Below are positions 39,191-40,807 of a stretch of 40,807 nucleotides of DNA, piece after piece (within the stretch, counting starts at the first letter, position 1; each line of letters starts with the position of its first letter). The notes beneath the pieces were generated by a model. The model saw only the letters and a program-made list of their open reading frames with translations. It ran no database searches and was not told where the DNA came from. A program made the translations under genes and the position numbers. The stretch is taken from NCBI GenBank assembly GCA_041629655.1, contig JBFKMV010000023.1:1-40807 (forward strand), read 5' to 3'. This DNA is from JBFKMV01 sp041629655. GTDB lineage: Bacteria > Acidobacteriota > Polarisedimenticolia > Polarisedimenticolales > Polarisedimenticolaceae.

Positions 39191-39760
39191 GTGACGACGT
39201 ACGAGACCCTGTTCATCACCACGCCGGACCTCAGCGAGGCCGACGAGGAAACCCTCGTGGACGGCCTGGCCAAGGTGGTCACCGGCGGCGGCGGCACGAT
39301 GGTGGCGCGCGAGCGCATGGGCCGGCGCCGCCTGGCCTACCCGATCCAGAAGTGCGACGACGGCGTGTACACCGTCTTCCTCTACGAGGCCGAGGCCGCG
39401 GTGCCCAAGGAGCTCGAGCGGCGGGTCGGCCTGTCCGACAAGGTGATCCGCTGGATGACCGTCAAGCTCGAGCGCGAGGCGATCCAGTACGCCAAGGACC
39501 AGGCGGTCAAGAACGCCGAGGCGCGCGCGCGCGCCGAAGCCGAGGCCCAGGCCCGCGCCGAGGCGGAAGCCAAGGCCAAGGCCGAAGCGGAGGCCAAGGC
39601 CGAGGCGGAAGCCGCGGAGCAGGCCAAGGCCAAGGCCGAAGCGGAGGCCGAGCAGCCGGCCGCCGGCGAGGAGGCGGTCGAGGCCAAGCCCGCCGCGGGC
39701 GACGACGGCGCGGACAGCGGCGCGGAGGACTCCTCCTCCGACACGCCGCAAAGCGAATAG
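39191..39760 (+). CDS. rpsF: 30S ribosomal protein S6 with long Ala/Glu/Lys tail
   Basis: The protein is 189 residues from GTG 39191, with AGGAGG 7 bases upstream. Residues 1-95 are a normal S6 (MTTYETLFITTPDLSEADEE, MGRRRLAYPIQKCDDGVYTV, KVIRWMTVKLER). It is about twice the usual size: residues 100-165 are nearly pure EARARAEAEA / EAKAKAEAEA type repeats predicted as a charged single helix, and the end is acidic and Ser-rich. S6 binds S18 in the 30S platform. The DNA of the tail is repetitive and may vary by slippage. Confidence 0.94.
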   Translation: MTTYETLFITTPDLSEADEETLVDGLAKVVTGGGGTMVARERMGRRRLAYPIQKCDDGVYTVFLYEAEAAVPKELERRVGLSDKVIRWMTVKLEREAIQYAKDQAVKNAEARARAEAEAQARAEAEAKAKAEAEAKAEAEAAEQAKAKAEAEAEQPAAGEEAVEAKPAAGDDGADSGAEDSSSDTPQSE

Positions 39761-39772
39761 GGAGTCAGCGAG

Positions 39773-40045
39773 ATGGCAGCGATGCGCGGACCGGCATCCA
39801 GGCAGCGGCGCGGCGGTGGCCGGCGCCGGTTCCTGTTCCGCCGGAGGAAATACTGCAAGTTCTGCGAGGCCAAGACGACCCACATCGACTACAAGGACGT
39901 CAAGACGCTCCAGAACTACACCCCCGAGCGTTCGAAGGTCCTGCCCCGGCGGATCTCCGGAACCTGCTCGAAGCACCAGCGTCAGCTGATGCGCGCGATC
40001 AAGCGCGCGCGCACGGTCGCGCTGCTGCCGTTCACCAGCGATTGA
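39773..40045 (+). CDS. rpsR: 30S ribosomal protein S18
   Basis: The protein is 90 residues. The basic N-terminus RRGGGRRRFLFRRRKYCKFC leads into the core IDYKDVKTLQNYTPERSKVLPRRISGTC. CKFC plus CSKHQ gives a C+ type with four possible zinc ligands. ATG 39773 follows GGAG, 12 bases after rpsF. Confidence 0.96.
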   Translation: MAAMRGPASRQRRGGGRRRFLFRRRKYCKFCEAKTTHIDYKDVKTLQNYTPERSKVLPRRISGTCSKHQRQLMRAIKRARTVALLPFTSD

Positions 40046-40067
40046 GCGGGCGCAGGAGGATCACGCC

Positions 40068-40598
40068 GTGAAGGTCGTGCTGAACGAAGACGTCGAGCAT
40101 CTCGGGTACCGCGGCGACATCGTCAACGTCGCCAAGGGCTACGCCCGGAACTTCCTGCTCCCGAAGAAGCTCGCGCTGCCCGCGACGCCGGGCAACCTGA
40201 AACAGATCGCGCACAAGCGCCGCGCCTGGGCGGCCCTGGAGGAGCGCGACGCCGCGCAGGCCCGCGAGCTGGCGGCGCGACTGGCCGAGGTTTCGCTCAG
40301 CGTGACCAAGAAGGCCGGCGAGACCGAGACGCTGTACGGCTCGGTGACCAGCTCGGAGATCGCGGGGCTGCTCGAGAGCAAGGGCATCGAGATCGACCGG
40401 CGCAAGATCCAGCTCAAGGAGCCGATCAAGACGCTGGGCAGCCACACCGTGACGGTCAAGCTGCACCGCGACGTCCAGGGCCAGGTCCGGATCGAGGTGG
40501 TCCCGGAGCAACCCGTCGCGGAGCCGCCGCGCGAGGCGCCCGCCGCCGAAGCCGCCGAGAGCCCCGCCGAGACGCCTGCCGAGCCGGCCGAAGAGTAG
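40068..40598 (+). CDS. rplI: 50S ribosomal protein L9
   Basis: The protein is 176 residues from GTG 40068 after AGGAGG. KVVLNEDVEHLGYRGDIVNV and GYARNFLLPKKLAL form the N-terminal L9 domain. The connecting helix and C-domain (KAGETETLYGSVTSSEIAGL, LKEPIKTLGSHTVTVKLH) are present, then a Pro/Ala/Glu tail of about 30 residues not found in standard L9. The end is 3 bases before the next gene. Confidence 0.96.
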   Translation: MKVVLNEDVEHLGYRGDIVNVAKGYARNFLLPKKLALPATPGNLKQIAHKRRAWAALEERDAAQARELAARLAEVSLSVTKKAGETETLYGSVTSSEIAGLLESKGIEIDRRKIQLKEPIKTLGSHTVTVKLHRDVQGQVRIEVVPEQPVAEPPREAPAAEAAESPAETPAEPAEE

Positions 40599-40601
40599 CG
40601 G

Positions 40602-40807
40602 ATGGCTGCCGCGGGAACGGACCGGCGGAACCCGCGCGATGGCGAGGCGCAGGGCGTGCCGGGCCGCGTCCTGCTTGCCGTGGGAGCGGCATGGTTGTTC
40701 CCGGGTCTCGGTCACCTGCTGCTGGGGCACGTGCGGCGGGGGCTGATCTTCGCGGCGCTGGTGCTCGGATCGTTCGGGCTGGGGCTGGCCCACGACGGGC
40801 GCCTGGC
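40602..40807 (+). CDS. Membrane protein, partial (FPGLGH motif, small-domain family)
   Basis: The frame is open from ATG 40602 to the window edge (68 codons). A polar N-terminus of about 25 residues is followed by two hydrophobic helices with LFPGLGHLLLGHVRRGLIFA. The P-G-L-G-H/L-G-rich pattern resembles small membrane proteins with a DUF6677-like fold. I offer this name by pattern only. It follows rplI by three bases and probably belongs to the same transcript. Function is unknown. Confidence 0.65.
   Translation, partial: MAAAGTDRRNPRDGEAQGVPGRVLLAVGAAWLFPGLGHLLLGHVRRGLIFAALVLGSFGLGLAHDGRL

Noticed and set aside
36979..39318. Minus-strand open frame of 779 codons
   Set aside because: It is antisense to hppA; the composition is rich in Arg, His, Gln and Asp, typical of shadow frames.

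Overview
The window comes from a very GC-rich (about 70% by eye), Gram-negative-type bacterium. Supporting signs are an EnvC-like amidase activator, a lipobox lipoprotein of LolB type, 6S RNA next to zapA, secreted FG-GAP/thrombospondin-type-3 proteins, and GTG, TTG and possibly CTG starts with many 4-base start/stop overlaps. The gene neighbourhoods (thrS-rpmI-rplT-pheST-zapA-rny, spoVG-prs-rplY-pth, rpsF-rpsR-rplI followed by a small membrane protein) would fit Acidobacteriota or a former deltaproteobacterial lineage. That placement is inference, not proof.

Layout. Positions 1-8250 (minus strand) carry a tandemly duplicated two-gene unit, A then B. A is an unrecognised secreted protein of about 450 residues. 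B is a seven-repeat FG-GAP propeller followed by calcium-binding TSP3 repeats. The A copies are upstream of the B copies, each unit has a promoter-like sequence in front, and both A copies carry reading-frame breaks at simple repeats: a (TC)7 tract in the signal-peptide region of A1, and G/C homopolymers in A2. The 3' ends of the two B genes match over at least 960 bases without an indel, while their propeller halves have diverged. Positions 8297-20655 (minus) form a long housekeeping run: tRNA-Val, thrS, rpmI, rplT, pheS, pheT, a ZapB-like coiled coil, zapA, 6S RNA, rny, ispA, tlyA, nadK and a UMF1-type MFS transporter. Positions 20786-24414 (plus) hold aroF, a 60-residue unknown gene, carA and an alpha/alpha-toroid protein. 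radA and dnaB (24411-27116, minus) follow.

Positions 27225-33773 (plus) look like an envelope cluster: a LytM/EnvC-like protein without its HxH motif, an S41 C-terminal-processing-protease homologue that has lost its catalytic Ser and Lys, an unrecognised helical protein, a secreted TPR protein and a LolB-like lipoprotein. Positions 33770-40807 (plus) hold spoVG behind its own promoter and leader hairpin, tRNA-Gln, prs, rplY, pth, a K+-dependent-type membrane pyrophosphatase, rpsF, rpsR, rplI and the start of a membrane protein.

The most unusual material is the duplicated A/B surface-protein locus with its repeat-associated frame breaks. Next come three enzyme homologues with altered catalytic residues (RNase Y, Ctp, LytM) and a PheT without the tRNA-binding insert. 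No IS element, CRISPR array, prophage or integrase was seen.
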